Below are positions 32,223 through 40,948 of a stretch of DNA of 64,000 nt, in pieces. Source of the stretch: Hyphomicrobium_A sp963728165 (lineage in GTDB: Bacteria; Pseudomonadota; Alphaproteobacteria; Rhizobiales; Hyphomicrobiaceae); contig CAVSIY010000002.1 of NCBI GenBank assembly GCA_963728165.1, forward strand, positions 1 through 64,000, written 5' to 3'. The position numbers and the translations under genes are program-made. The notes beneath the pieces were generated by a model. That model was not told the DNA's origin. It worked only from the letters and a program-made list of their open reading frames with translations, and searched no databases. Numbering within the stretch: position 1 is the first letter of the stretch; each line of letters begins with the position of its first letter.

Positions 32223-32625
32223 TGCCCGCCAGCAGGTCGGTGTGGTGGCCGATCATCTTCCAGGCGCCTTTCTCCTTGCGGAAGAGGTTGGTGACGCGGA
32301 TGGCGACCTTCTCGCGCTTGCCGCCGATGTTGGTGTTGTCGCCCGCCTCCAGTGCAAACATCACCGCGATCTGCTCGCCGACCGTGAAGTGCACGTCCTT
32401 GGGGTTCACCTTGCCGCCGAGCTTGCGCGCGGCCTGGCTCTCCCAGTCCTTCGAGACCTTGTCCCAGCCCACCTTGATTGAGCCGCCCGGCCCCATGTAG
32501 ACGACGTCGTCGGCGTGCGACCAGACCGCCTTCATCGGCGCGACATCGCCTTTGAACAGGGCGTTCAAAGCGCCGTAGAACTGATCCGCCGCCTCACGCA
32601 CGGCCATCTCTGTGCTGCTGCCCAT
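32212..32625 (-). CDS. SnoaL/NTF2-like (DUF4440-type) protein
   Basis: A 137-residue alpha+beta cone-fold protein. The ATG at 32625 has AGAGGAG before it; a longer frame reaches 32775 across REP-like sequence and is not used. Family marks are DQFYGALNALFKGDVAPMKA, SHADDVVYMGP, GWDKVSKDWE and the last strand GAWKMIGHHTDLL. Members range from polyketide cyclases to ligand-binding or stress-linked proteins, so no substrate is proposed. No signal peptide. Confidence 0.82.
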   Translation of the reverse strand: MGSSTEMAVREAADQFYGALNALFKGDVAPMKAVWSHADDVVYMGPGGSIKVGWDKVSKDWESQAARKLGGKVNPKDVHFTVGEQIAVMFALEAGDNTNIGGKREKVAIRVTNLFRKEKGAWKMIGHHTDLLAGIKG

Positions 32626-32747
32626 GGGGGTCTCCTCTGCGCTCGCGTGATGATCGGGCCGGACTGAGGCCCGGGCAGCATCCTTGCCGGCCAAGCCTAA
32701 GGAGGCGTTAGGCCCGCGTGGAGACTTTGAAGGGTCAGCGAGCAATG

Positions 32748-32820
32748 GCGTCTGACCCTCCGGGTCTGCCCCCATTCCGAAGGGCCGGCCGCGGGTATCA
32801 GACCCAGAGGGTCAGACACC
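32748..32820. repeat. REP-like palindrome pair
   Basis: Two related palindromic units face each other: GTCTGACCC-TCC-GGGTCTG on the left (32748-32770) and CAGACCC-AGA-GGGTCAGACACC on the right (ending 32820). The same sequence family occurs as a perfect palindrome at 60072-60098. Position between genes, the pairing and recurrence in the window fit repetitive extragenic palindromes. The pair fills the gap upstream of recO's far end. Confidence 0.65.
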
Positions 32821-32834
32821 CAAGCCGCACGTCG

Positions 32835-33575
32835 CTACGTGGCGCCCGCGGCGGCGCGGCGCCCGACCAGCTCGGCGAAGCGCTGGCGCGCCTGCGGCAT
32901 CGTCTCCTCGCGCAGAGCGAGGACGCGCGTCGTGAGGAAGTGGCCGGTGAGCTCCAGACCTGCGACGACGTCGGCGTCGGTGGCGTGCCCCTCGCGGCCC
33001 TTGGCGAGGAAGGCCGGCAGCGCCAGCATGCGGTCCTTGTAGGGCGCGCCCGCCGCGGCCGAAACCGCGCGCCCCGACTTGGGCGACACGTAGACGAGGT
33101 TCTCGCATGTGCCGGTGGCCGCGCACGAGGAGAGATCGATCCCGAAGCCGAGCTCGTCGAGCAGCGCCAGCTCCCAGCGCACCACGAGCGCCGGCAACAC
33201 GTCGGGCTCGTCGATGAAGCCCAAGACGAACAGCGTGACCTCGAACAGGTTGGGATGGGGATCGCGCTCGGGCAAGAGGTGCGCGAGCGCACACAACGAG
33301 GAGAGCCCGGCGAGCGCCAGGGGATCGTCCATCGCCTGGGCGGCGTAGCCCTTGCGCAGCTCCACGCTGACGTTGCCGAGGTGCTCGGCAAGCCGCGCCT
33401 TCCACACGGCGTCGACGTGGTTGCCGGTCTGCAGCACCGGGCGCAGGCGGCGCGAGCGCCCGCCATGCACGAGCCCCAGATGGCGCCCGTGCGCACGCGT
33501 GAAGATCTCGGCGACGGCCGCCGTCTCGCCGTGCGGCTTGACAGACAGGATCACGCCTTCATCCGACCACTGCAT
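32835..33575 (-). CDS. recO: DNA repair protein RecO
   Basis: Recombination mediator that with RecR loads RecA on SSB-coated gaps. The 246 residues begin MQWSDEGVILSVKPHGETAA, the family's OB-fold N-terminus (about 1-80). A helical domain follows with CALAHLLPERDPHPNLFEV, and a C-terminal part has LDELGFGIDLSSCAATGTCE and VYVSPKSGRAVS. Two of the four zinc-site Cys known from some RecO proteins are visible in SSCAATGTCE. It is the last gene of the rnc-era-recO run, 15 bases after era. Confidence 0.94.
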   Translation of the reverse strand: MQWSDEGVILSVKPHGETAAVAEIFTRAHGRHLGLVHGGRSRRLRPVLQTGNHVDAVWKARLAEHLGNVSVELRKGYAAQAMDDPLALAGLSSLCALAHLLPERDPHPNLFEVTLFVLGFIDEPDVLPALVVRWELALLDELGFGIDLSSCAATGTCENLVYVSPKSGRAVSAAAGAPYKDRMLALPAFLAKGREGHATDADVVAGLELTGHFLTTRVLALREETMPQARQRFAELVGRRAAAGAT

Positions 33576-33590
33576 CGATGAACCGCAGCG

Positions 33591-34518
33591 TCATTTCTTC
33601 GGAAGCTCCAGGCCCATCTCGCGGTAGCGCTCGGGATCGTCCTGCCAATTCTCGCGCACCTTCACGAAGAGGAAGAGATGCACCTTGCGCTCCAGGATCT
33701 GGGCGAGCTCGACGCGGGCCTCGGTCGAGATCTGCTTGATGGTCTGGCCGCCCTTGCCGAGCACGATGGCCTTCTGCCCGGGCCGCGTCACGTAGATCGT
33801 CTGCTCGATGCGCACCGAGCCGTCCTTGCGCTCCTGCCACGCGGTCGTCTCCACCATCGTGGCGTAGGGCAACTCGTCGTGCAGCCTATGGAAGATCTTC
33901 TCGCGCGTGATCTCGGCTGCCAAGATCCGCAACGGCGCGTCCGAGAGGTCGTCGGCCGGATAGTGCCAGGGACCCGCGGGCATGCGCGCGGCAAGGTCGC
34001 GCTTCAGGTCGGCGACGCCGTCCCCGCTCAAGGCCGAGATCATGTAGACGGTCTCGAAGGGCGCCTTCTCCCGCAGCGCAACGGTGAGCCCCAAGAGCTT
34101 CTCCTTGGCGGCGACGCGGTCGACCTTGTTCAAGACGGCGAGCAGCGGCGTCCTCGCCCCCTTCAAGCGCGCAAGGATGCGCTCGACGTCCTCGTCGATG
34201 CCCTTGACGGCGTCGACGACGAGCACGACGAGGTCGGCGTCCTTGGCGCCGCCCCAGGCGGCCTCCACCATCGCCTCATCGAGGCGGCGACGCGGCTCAA
34301 ACAGCCCCGGCGTGTCGATGAAGACCAGCTGGACTCGCGCCCTCGACGGCGAGGCCGCGCACCGGCACGCGCGTCGTCTGCACCTTGTGGGAGACGATCG
34401 ACACCTTGGCGCCGACGAGCGCGTTGACGAGCGTGGACTTGCCGGCGTTGGGCGCGCCGATGACGGCGATGAAGCCGCAGCGACGCCCCTCGGCGCCGGT
34501 CTCGGGTGTCTCACTCAT
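33591..34518 (-). CDS. era: GTPase Era, with one frameshift
   Basis: GTPase needed for maturation of 16S rRNA and the 30S subunit. The G1 region (FIAVIGAPNAGKSTLVNALV) and VSIVSHKVQTTR read in one frame from the ATG at 34518. From QLVFIDTPGLFEP onward (G3, then LNKVDRV for G4, SALSGDG for G5 and the KH domain with IVLGKGGQTIKQIS) the protein continues in another frame. One surplus C near 34331 (AGTCCAG for AGTCAG) restores EGASQLVFIDTPG. The span of 928 bases is one more than a multiple of three. The start overlaps the end of rnc by eight bases. Era is essential in most bacteria, so a sequence error is the likely cause. Confidence 0.92.
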
Positions 34519-35242
34519 GATGGACCGCTCCGCGCACGCCTTCACGCTCCAAGAGGGCGCGCGCTGCCGCCTGCTCGGCCGACCGCTTGGAGGCGCCCTC
34601 CCCGCGCGCCGGCGCCTTGCCGGTGATACGCACCTCGGAGGTAAAACGGGGCGCATGATCGGGCCCTTTGCGCGCGATCTCGGTGTATTCCGGCAGTGCC
34701 AGCCCCTGCCCCTGCGCCCACTCCTGCAGGGCGGACTTGGCGTCGGGGCGCGCCGTGGTGTTGAGCTCCACCGACTGGCTCTCCCAGAGGCGCCGCACAG
34801 CTGCGCGCGCGGCGTCGAAGCCGCCGTCGAGGAAGATGGCGCCGAGCAGGGCCTCCATCCCGTCGGCGAGGATGGTGTTCTTGGCGCGGCCGCCGCTGCC
34901 AGCCTCGCTGTCCGACAGGATCAGATGGGCGCCGAGGCCTAGCGTGCGCGCGACCTTGGCGCAGGTCTCGCCGCGGACCAGACGGTTGTAGCGGCGCGCC
35001 AGCTCTCCCTCGTTGGCGGCGGGGAAGTGCTCGTTCAACAGCTCGGCGATGGCGAGCCCCAGCACCCGGTCGCCGATGAACTCCAGCCGCTCGTTGTCGC
35101 TGTGCTTGCTCTTGCCGCCGCGCATGCTCGCGTGCGTCAGTGCGACCTCCAAGACCTTCTGGTTCTTGAAGCGATGCCCGAGCGACTTTTCCAAGTCCTT
35201 GTACTTTCTGGCACGCAGCATGGGGTCACGACAGTAGCGCAT
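34511..35242 (-). CDS. rnc: Ribonuclease III
   Basis: Double-strand-specific endoribonuclease processing rRNA precursors and structured mRNA. The 243 residues include the RNase III signature NERLEFIGDRVLGLAI, with the catalytic Glu/Asp cluster completed by ADGMEALLGAIFLDGG. A C-terminal dsRNA-binding domain begins DAKSALQEWAQGQGLALPEY and ends with SKRSAEQAAARALLERE. MLRARKYKDLE at 35221 is an alternative start. Its 3' end overlaps era. Confidence 0.96.
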   Translation of the reverse strand: MRYCRDPMLRARKYKDLEKSLGHRFKNQKVLEVALTHASMRGGKSKHSDNERLEFIGDRVLGLAIAELLNEHFPAANEGELARRYNRLVRGETCAKVARTLGLGAHLILSDSEAGSGGRAKNTILADGMEALLGAIFLDGGFDAARAAVRRLWESQSVELNTTARPDAKSALQEWAQGQGLALPEYTEIARKGPDHAPRFTSEVRITGKAPARGEGASKRSAEQAAARALLEREGVRGAVHHE

Positions 35243-35317
35243 CTCCGCAGACCACGAAGATGAATATGGGCCGCGCGTGGGAAAAAGAGACGCGCCGGAA
35301 AAGCTAAGAGTGCAAGA

Positions 35318-35348
35318 GGGGAATGCCGCCGCGAAGGCGGCATCCCCC
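35318..35348 (-). terminator. Hairpin downstream of lepB
   Basis: Read on the minus strand, GGGGGATGCCGCC-TTCGC-GGCGGCATTCCCC forms a 12-13 base stem with one wobble, 15 bases after the lepB stop, followed by TCTTGCACTCTT. It probably ends or attenuates the lepB transcript ahead of rnc. Confidence 0.65.
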
Positions 35349-35362
35349 AGCGTAAATGATCG

Positions 35363-36121
35363 CTAACGCACGAGCTTGAAGAACCGGTCCCACCGGATGT
35401 CGAACGGCCACATCCACGGGGTGTACCAGCGGAAGGCGCCTGGCTCGTCGACGGCGGCGGAGAAGAAAATGATCTCGGCGCGGCCAATAAAATTCTCGAA
35501 GGGCACATAGCCCACGCCCCACGACGCACGGCTGTCGGTGGAGTTGTCGCGGTTGTCACCCATCATGAAATAGTGCCCTGGCGGAACCTTGTAGGGTCCG
35601 ACATCGTCGAAGGGGCCGTTCTGCTCCGAATCGAGCACGGTGTACTTCACGCCGTTGGGCAGCGTCTCCTCGTAGGCGGGGATCGGGCGCGGCGGTCCGT
35701 CGCCCTCCTGGGTGACGAAGTCGGCGATGCGCCGGCGCGGCACTTCCTTGCCGTTGATATAGAGCACACCGCCGCGCACGCTGATCTCGTCGCCCGGCAG
35801 TCCAATCACGCGCTTGATGTAGTCGGTGGAGTTGTCGCGCGGCAGCTTGAAGACGGCGACGTCGCCGCGGTTGGGCGCGGCGCCGAAGATGCGGCCGGAG
35901 AACGGGACCAGATTGTAGAACGAGTAGCGGCTGTAGCCGTAGGAGAGCTTGGAGACGAACAGGTAATCGCCAATGAGCAGCGTCTCCTTCATCGAGCCCG
36001 AGGGAATGTTGAAGGGCTGATAGAGGAAGGTGCGCACCAACATGGCGATGGCGAGCGCCTCGATGACGATGGTGACCGTCTCGAGCCAGCCGCCTTTTCT
36101 CATTTTTGCTGAAACCGCCAT
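35363..36121 (-). CDS. lepB: Signal peptidase I
   Basis: Membrane-bound Ser-Lys protease that removes Sec signal peptides. The 252 residues begin with one membrane segment (VTIVIEALAIAMLVRTFLYQ, about 15-34), followed by the catalytic Ser in FNIPSGSMKETLLIGDY (box B). The general base Lys is in DYIKRVIGLPGDEIS (box C/D). GDNRDNSTDSRASWG is box E. The C-terminus is periplasmic. Length is normal for alphaproteobacteria. It lies between acpS and rnc, with a gap of 130 bases on the acpS side. Confidence 0.97.
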   Translation of the reverse strand: MAVSAKMRKGGWLETVTIVIEALAIAMLVRTFLYQPFNIPSGSMKETLLIGDYLFVSKLSYGYSRYSFYNLVPFSGRIFGAAPNRGDVAVFKLPRDNSTDYIKRVIGLPGDEISVRGGVLYINGKEVPRRRIADFVTQEGDGPPRPIPAYEETLPNGVKYTVLDSEQNGPFDDVGPYKVPPGHYFMMGDNRDNSTDSRASWGVGYVPFENFIGRAEIIFFSAAVDEPGAFRWYTPWMWPFDIRWDRFFKLVR

Positions 36122-36251
36122 ACGATCGATACTCCCGATGCGGGCGCAGTGGTCCCGCGCCGGGCCGCTATAACCATTTTGACGCCAGCGCGCAATTCAT
36201 CTGCCACGTTGTCGCAGCACGAATGTGGCAGCGCGAATGTTGCTGCGCGGC

Positions 36252-36665
36252 TCATCGCCGATCGGCCTTGTCAGCCAGCCCCGAGATTATGACGATGGCG
36301 GCAGCGAGCGGAAAATCGTCGGTCAAAGTCAGGTCGATGCGCGCCTCGAAGCCGTCCGGCGTCAGCTCGACGAGCGTGCGCGCGGCGCCGCCCGTCAGCT
36401 GCAGCGTCGGGCGCCCGGACGGCATGTTGATCACGCCCATGTCGCGCCAGTAGACGCCGCGGCGCAGGCCCGTCCCCAGCGCCTTCGCACACGCCTCCTT
36501 GGCGGCGAAGCGCTTGGCATAGGAGGCCGCCCGCGCCGTTCTCCCGTCCGATTTCTGCCGCTCCAGCTCGGTGAAGACGCGCTCAAGGAAGCGGTCGCCA
36601 TAGCGCTCGAGCGTCCTTTCGATGCGGCGGATGTCGATGATGTCGTTGCCAATGCCGAGGATCAC
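36252..36665 (-). CDS. acpS: Holo-[acyl-carrier-protein] synthase
   Basis: Transfers 4'-phosphopantetheine from CoA to acyl carrier protein. The 137 residues contain GIGNDIIDIRRIERTLERYG with the metal-binding Asp, and SYAKRFAAKEACAKALGTGL with the second metal-ligand Glu (RFAAKEA). The GTG at 36665 is used because it overlaps the pdxJ stop (GTGA) and starts exactly at the family N-terminus; the frame beyond it is a shadow of pdxJ. Coupled translation with pdxJ is the rule in proteobacteria. Confidence 0.95.
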   Translation of the reverse strand: MILGIGNDIIDIRRIERTLERYGDRFLERVFTELERQKSDGRTARAASYAKRFAAKEACAKALGTGLRRGVYWRDMGVINMPSGRPTLQLTGGAARTLVELTPDGFEARIDLTLTDDFPLAAAIVIISGLADKADRR

Positions 36666-37456
36666 GCCGGCCTCACGCGCTCGCGCAGGGGGGCGGCAGA
36701 ACCGCGCGCCTCGTCCATCAGCGCGCGCATGCGTCGCACCGCGCTCGCAAGGCCGTCGAAGATCGCCTCGCCGACGAGAAAGTGCCCGATGTTGAGCTCG
36801 ACGATCTGGGGCAGACGGGCCACGCCCGCGACCGTGTCGAAGGTGAGCCCGTGGCCCGCGTGCACCTCGAGGCCGGCTGCGGCGGCGAGCTCGGCTGCAC
36901 GCGTCAGGCGATCGAGCTCGTGCGCGACGCCCTGCGTATTTCCTTCGAGCGCGCGCTCGCAGTAGGCGCCCGTGTGCAGCTCGACGATATCGGCGTCGAC
37001 GCGGCGCGCCGCCTCGATGACGGCCGCATCGGGCTCGATGAAGAGCGAGACGCGAATGCCTGCCGCCTTGAGGTCGCCGACGACGCGCGCCAGACGAGGG
37101 CCGCCCGCGGTGACGTCGAGGCCGCCCTCGGTGGTGCGCTCCTCGCGCCGCTCCGGCACGAGACAGCAGGCGTTGGGCCCATGGCGCAGCGCAATGTCGA
37201 GCATCTCCTCGGTCGCGGCCATCTCCAGGTTCAAGGGCTGCGTCAGCTCGCTCTTCAAGCGGGCGATGTCCTCGTCGGAGATGTGGCGGCGATCCTCGCG
37301 CAGGTGGGCCGTGATGCCGTCGGCGCCAGCCTCGACCGCGAGGTGCGCGGCGCGCACGGGATCGGGATGCCGCCCGCCACGCGCGTTGCGGATGGTGGCG
37401 ACGTGATCGATGTTGACGCCGAGGCGCAGAGGGGCAGTCTTGAACGATTGCGGCAT
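36662..37456 (-). CDS. pdxJ: Pyridoxine 5'-phosphate synthase
   Basis: Condenses 1-deoxyxylulose 5-phosphate with 3-hydroxy-1-aminoacetone phosphate in DXP-dependent vitamin B6 synthesis. The 264-residue TIM barrel has RLGVNIDHVATIRNARGG at the N-terminus, PVRAAHLAVEAGADGITAHL with RHI.DEDI, LEMAATEEM, and ELHTGAYCERAL. Near the end come VHAGHGLTFDT and ELNIGHFLVGEAIFDG for phosphate binding. It is followed by acpS with a four-base overlap. Confidence 0.97.
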   Translation of the reverse strand: MPQSFKTAPLRLGVNIDHVATIRNARGGRHPDPVRAAHLAVEAGADGITAHLREDRRHISDEDIARLKSELTQPLNLEMAATEEMLDIALRHGPNACCLVPERREERTTEGGLDVTAGGPRLARVVGDLKAAGIRVSLFIEPDAAVIEAARRVDADIVELHTGAYCERALEGNTQGVAHELDRLTRAAELAAAAGLEVHAGHGLTFDTVAGVARLPQIVELNIGHFLVGEAIFDGLASAVRRMRALMDEARGSAAPLRERVRPA

Positions 37457-37482
37457 GCCAGGAACAGTCTAAGACCTGAGGA

Positions 37483-38064
37483 TCACTCGGCGGCGGCGGG
37501 GGCTTGCGTCTTACGACGAAGCCGCCAGGCGCGAACGAGGTTCCTGGAAATATAGTAGACGACCGCGCCGGTGAGCAAACCGATCGGCACGCTTCCCGCC
37601 AGCATCGGCCACAGGAGCGGCCGCAGGAGGGCCGTGGTCGCATCGAGGATATGCGGCGAGCGCTCCAGAACCGCCGCCCACAGCGCCAGGACGTTGTGCT
37701 GGAAGGCCGTCGGGTCGAACACGCCTTCAAGCCCGACGATCTGCAGCCCCATGGCGTAGGTCGACGCCCAGATGAAGGGCCAGCTCAAGGGATTGCCGAC
37801 GAAGGTGCCGAGAATGGCCGCTGGCACGCTGGCGCGCAGCAGCATTGCCAAAAGAACGGCGATCAAGGTCTGCATGCCGAGCAGCGGCGTGATCGAGGCA
37901 AAGGCGCCTACCGCGCAACCGAGCGCGATCTCGTGCGGGGTGGCTCGCAGGCCGCCGAGGCGTCGCATGGCGAGGCGCAGCGACTGCATGCTCTTGCGCC
38001 ACGGACCCGGTGCGGGCCGCCCCGGGCGGGGCTGCGGCCGACGAGACAAATTACCAGGCAACAT
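37483..38064 (-). CDS. DUF2062 membrane protein
   Basis: A 193-residue inner-membrane protein with the DUF2062 domain. Its marks are RLGGLRATPHEIALGCAVGA, FASITPLLGMQTLIAVLLAM, GTFVGNPLSWPFIW and the last segment PMLAGSVPIGLLTGAVVYYI. Three to four membrane segments and a basic tail are predicted. The start at 38064 avoids overlap with rsh; an upstream Met at 38148 would overlap it by 20 bases. The domain is of unknown function. It is regularly found between rsh and pdxJ in alphaproteobacteria. Confidence 0.85.
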   Translation of the reverse strand: MLPGNLSRRPQPRPGRPAPGPWRKSMQSLRLAMRRLGGLRATPHEIALGCAVGAFASITPLLGMQTLIAVLLAMLLRASVPAAILGTFVGNPLSWPFIWASTYAMGLQIVGLEGVFDPTAFQHNVLALWAAVLERSPHILDATTALLRPLLWPMLAGSVPIGLLTGAVVYYISRNLVRAWRLRRKTQAPAAAE

Positions 38065-38128
38065 CCTCAACAACTCCGATCGCAACCTTGCAGATAGGCT
38101 CCCGCCCGGCCTATCGCCGATTCTTTTA

Positions 38129-40381
38129 TCAATCGAATACGCGCTCAACTTTGTTCACAACCGCTTTCTCGCGAAGTCCGGCGATGATGTGGTTCAGATG
38201 CACCAGGTCCAGGACCTCCAACTCTATGCGCATTTCGGTAAAATCCGAGGCACGGCGCACCATGCGCACATTATCGATGTTCCCGCCCAACTCGCCAATA
38301 ACCTTGGCGATCTGGGCCAGGGTGCCGGGCTCATTGAGGGCCGTGACGCTGATGCGGGCGGGAAAGCGCTGGGGCGTGTCCGGGTCGATGTCCCAGGTGA
38401 CGTCGATCCAGCCCTCGTGCTCGAACTCTTTGAGCCGGGGCGAGTGGATCTGGAAGATGCGGATGCCCTCCCCGGGGATCATCACCCCGACGATGCGGTC
38501 GCCCGGCACCGCGCCGCCCGGCTCGAAACTCACCGGCAGGTCGTCGTTCACCCCGCGGATGGCGAGGCCGCCGCCCTTGGGCCCGTGGTCGGCACGGATA
38601 TGGTCGGCGCGGAACTTGAGGCTCATCACGCGGTCGATGTTGAACCAGCCCTCCTGGCCCCGCGCGCGGCCGAAGCGGCGCGTGCGCTTATAGGAGGGCT
38701 TGATCACGGGCTCGCGCTCGACCGCACCGGGAATGGCGGCGCGCAACACGTCATCGATCGCCAGCTCGTTGCGCCCCACCGCCGACAGCGCGTCCTCGAG
38801 CGACTTCTGCCCGAGCCGCGGCAGTGCCTTTTTGAGCGCCTCGACGTCGAGCTCCTCGCCCACCTGCTCGAAGCGCGCGGCCAGCAGCCGGCGTCCGAGC
38901 TCGCGGTACTGCTTGCGCACCGCATCGCGCGCGGCCCGGCGGATGGCCGAGCGGGCGCGGCCGGTCACCACCAGGTTCTCCCAGGCAGGAGGCGGCGTGT
39001 GGTTCTTGGCGGTCTCGATCTCGACCTCGTCGCCGTTGCGCAACTTGGTGTCGATCGGCACGTGGCGTCCGTTGACGAAGGCACCGACGGCGGCGTTGCC
39101 GATGTCGGTGTGCACGGCATAGGCGAAATCCAAAGGCGTGGCGCCGTGCGGCAGCGCAATCAGCCGGCCCTTGGGCGTGAAGCAGAAGACCTGGTCCTGG
39201 AACAGCTCGAGCTTGGTGTGCTCGAGGAACTCCTCAGGATTAGAACCCTCCAACAGGGTCTCGACCAGCCGGCGCAGCCACACGTAAGGCCCGCTGTCCT
39301 TCTGCAGCGCGCCCGCCGTCTTGGCGGCGGCATGGCCGTTCATCTGCACGGCATCCTTGTAGAGCGCGTGCGCCGCGACGCCGTACTCGGCGATGTCGTG
39401 CATGGCGCGGGTGCGGATCTGCAGCTCGACGCGCTGGTGGCGCGGGCCGACGACGGTTGTATGGATCGACTGGTAGTTGTTCTGCTTGGGCGTCGAGATG
39501 TAGTCCTTGAAGCGCCCGGGCACCGTTCGCCACGTCGTGTGCGCCACGCCCAGCACGCGGTAGCAGTCGTCGATCGAGGCGACGATGACGCGGAAAGCGT
39601 AGATGTCGGAGAGCTGCTCCAGGCTGATCTGCTTGTTCGCCATCTTGCGCCAGATCGCATAGGGCTTCTTCTCGCGCCCGTTGACCTCGGCCTCGATGTC
39701 GACCTCGTCCACCTTGGCGGCAAGGGCAGCGCGAATCTCCTCGACCAGGCCCTCGTTCGACTTCCTGAGCTCGGCGAGCTTCGCCGTCACCGCCGCGTAG
39801 GCTTCCGGGTGGAGCCAGCGGAAGGCGTGGTCCTCCAGCTCCTCGCGCATCGCCTCCATGCCCATGCGGCCGGCGAGCGGCGCGTAGATGTCGAGCGTCT
39901 CCTCGGAGATGCGCTTGCGGGTCTCGGGCTTCATGTGCTCGAGCGTGCGCATGTTGTGCAGCCGGTCGGCGAGCTTGACGAGCAGCACGCGGATGTCGCT
40001 GGAGATGGCGACGAGAAGCTTGCGGAAGTTCTCCGCCTGCTCCGCCTTCTTGGAGACGAGGTCGAGGCGGCGGATCTTGGTGAGGCCATCGACGAGCTTG
40101 CCGATCTCGGGCCCGAACAGCTGATCGATCTCGGCCCGGGTGATGGGCGTGTCCTCGATGACGTCGTGCAGGAGCGCCGTCACGATGGTGGCGTCGTCGA
40201 GCTTCAGGTCGGTGAGGATGGCGGCGACCTCGAGGGGATGGGAGAAGTAGGGGTCGCCGGAGGCGCGCCGCTGGTTGCCATGCGCCTTCATGGCATAGAC
40301 GTAGGCCCGGTTGAGGAGGGCCTCATCCGCCTTGGGATCGTAGTTGAGAACTCGCTCGACGAGCTCGTATTGCCGCATCAT
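38129..40381 (-). CDS. rsh: Bifunctional (p)ppGpp synthetase/hydrolase (RelA/SpoT homologue)
   Basis: Sole long RSH enzyme typical of alphaproteobacteria, controlling the stringent response. The 750 residues start with an HD hydrolase domain: RRASGDPYFSHPLEVAAIL and ATIVTALLHDVIEDT, with the HD pair intact. The synthetase domain has YAFRVIVASIDDCYRVLG, KDYISTPKQNNYQSIHTTVV and VELQIRT. TGS (VFCFTPKGRLIALPHGATPL) and a C-terminal ACT domain (RISVTALNEPGTLAQIAKVI) follow. Both active sites look complete, so hydrolysis and synthesis are expected. It lies 99 bases after rpoZ, the omega subunit involved in ppGpp sensing. Confidence 0.96.
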   Translation of the reverse strand: MMRQYELVERVLNYDPKADEALLNRAYVYAMKAHGNQRRASGDPYFSHPLEVAAILTDLKLDDATIVTALLHDVIEDTPITRAEIDQLFGPEIGKLVDGLTKIRRLDLVSKKAEQAENFRKLLVAISSDIRVLLVKLADRLHNMRTLEHMKPETRKRISEETLDIYAPLAGRMGMEAMREELEDHAFRWLHPEAYAAVTAKLAELRKSNEGLVEEIRAALAAKVDEVDIEAEVNGREKKPYAIWRKMANKQISLEQLSDIYAFRVIVASIDDCYRVLGVAHTTWRTVPGRFKDYISTPKQNNYQSIHTTVVGPRHQRVELQIRTRAMHDIAEYGVAAHALYKDAVQMNGHAAAKTAGALQKDSGPYVWLRRLVETLLEGSNPEEFLEHTKLELFQDQVFCFTPKGRLIALPHGATPLDFAYAVHTDIGNAAVGAFVNGRHVPIDTKLRNGDEVEIETAKNHTPPPAWENLVVTGRARSAIRRAARDAVRKQYRELGRRLLAARFEQVGEELDVEALKKALPRLGQKSLEDALSAVGRNELAIDDVLRAAIPGAVEREPVIKPSYKRTRRFGRARGQEGWFNIDRVMSLKFRADHIRADHGPKGGGLAIRGVNDDLPVSFEPGGAVPGDRIVGVMIPGEGIRIFQIHSPRLKEFEHEGWIDVTWDIDPDTPQRFPARISVTALNEPGTLAQIAKVIGELGGNIDNVRMVRRASDFTEMRIELEVLDLVHLNHIIAGLREKAVVNKVERVFD

Positions 40382-40480
40382 GGTCCGCCGCGCTCCTGGG
40401 GCGGACGCCGCGGGGAGCCGACGGGCTCCGCGGCCCCCTCAGCATCGACCGCCCGCGCTATTCGGAGCGCGGAGCTTTGC

Positions 40481-40948
40481 CTACCGCCCGCGATCCCGGT
40501 CGCTGCGATCGCGATCGCGATCGCGATCACGCTCGCGCAAACCGTTGGGGCCGCCGTTGGCCGAGGGCTCGGTCGGCGTCATGCTTTCCAGCCCGCGCAA
40601 CAGCTGCTCCTCGGTCATCACGTCGACGACCGTATCGCTCGAGGCGTCGTCGCGGCCGAGCACGGGCGCGCGGCGCTCCGGCGGCATCAGAGGGGCTGCG
40701 GCAGCCTCCGGCTCGTCGACCTCGACGTTCTTCTGGATGGAGTGGATCAGCGCCTCGCGCATGTCCTCGGGCGGGATGGTCTGGTCGGCGATCTCGCGCA
40801 AAGCAATGACGGGGTTCTTGTCGTCGTTTACGGGGATCGTGATCGCACCGCCGTCGGCGATGGCGCGGGCGCGGTGGGCCGCCAAGAGCACCAGCTCGAA
40901 GCGGTTCGGGACCTTGTCCACGCAATCTTCAACTGTCACGCGTGCCAT
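40481..40948 (-). CDS. rpoZ: DNA-directed RNA polymerase omega subunit
   Basis: Small subunit that helps fold beta-prime and forms part of a ppGpp site. The conserved core is at residues 1-60: MARVTVEDCVDKVPNRFELV, LLAAHRARAIADGG and NPVIALREIAD. The total of 155 residues is longer than E. coli omega (91), because of a C-terminal extension common in alphaproteobacteria. This one ends in a charged RERDRDRDRDRSDRDRGR tail coded by a hexanucleotide repeat. It is the first gene of the rpoZ-rsh run. Confidence 0.95.
   Translation of the reverse strand: MARVTVEDCVDKVPNRFELVLLAAHRARAIADGGAITIPVNDDKNPVIALREIADQTIPPEDMREALIHSIQKNVEVDEPEAAAAPLMPPERRAPVLGRDDASSDTVVDVMTEEQLLRGLESMTPTEPSANGGPNGLRERDRDRDRDRSDRDRGR
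40505..40528 (+). repeat. GCGATC hexanucleotide repeat in rpoZ
   Basis: Four perfect tandem GCGATC units, flanked by further imperfect ones, code for the Asp-Arg tail of RpoZ on the minus strand. Gain or loss of one unit would add or remove one Arg-Asp pair without changing frame. Confidence 0.85.
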
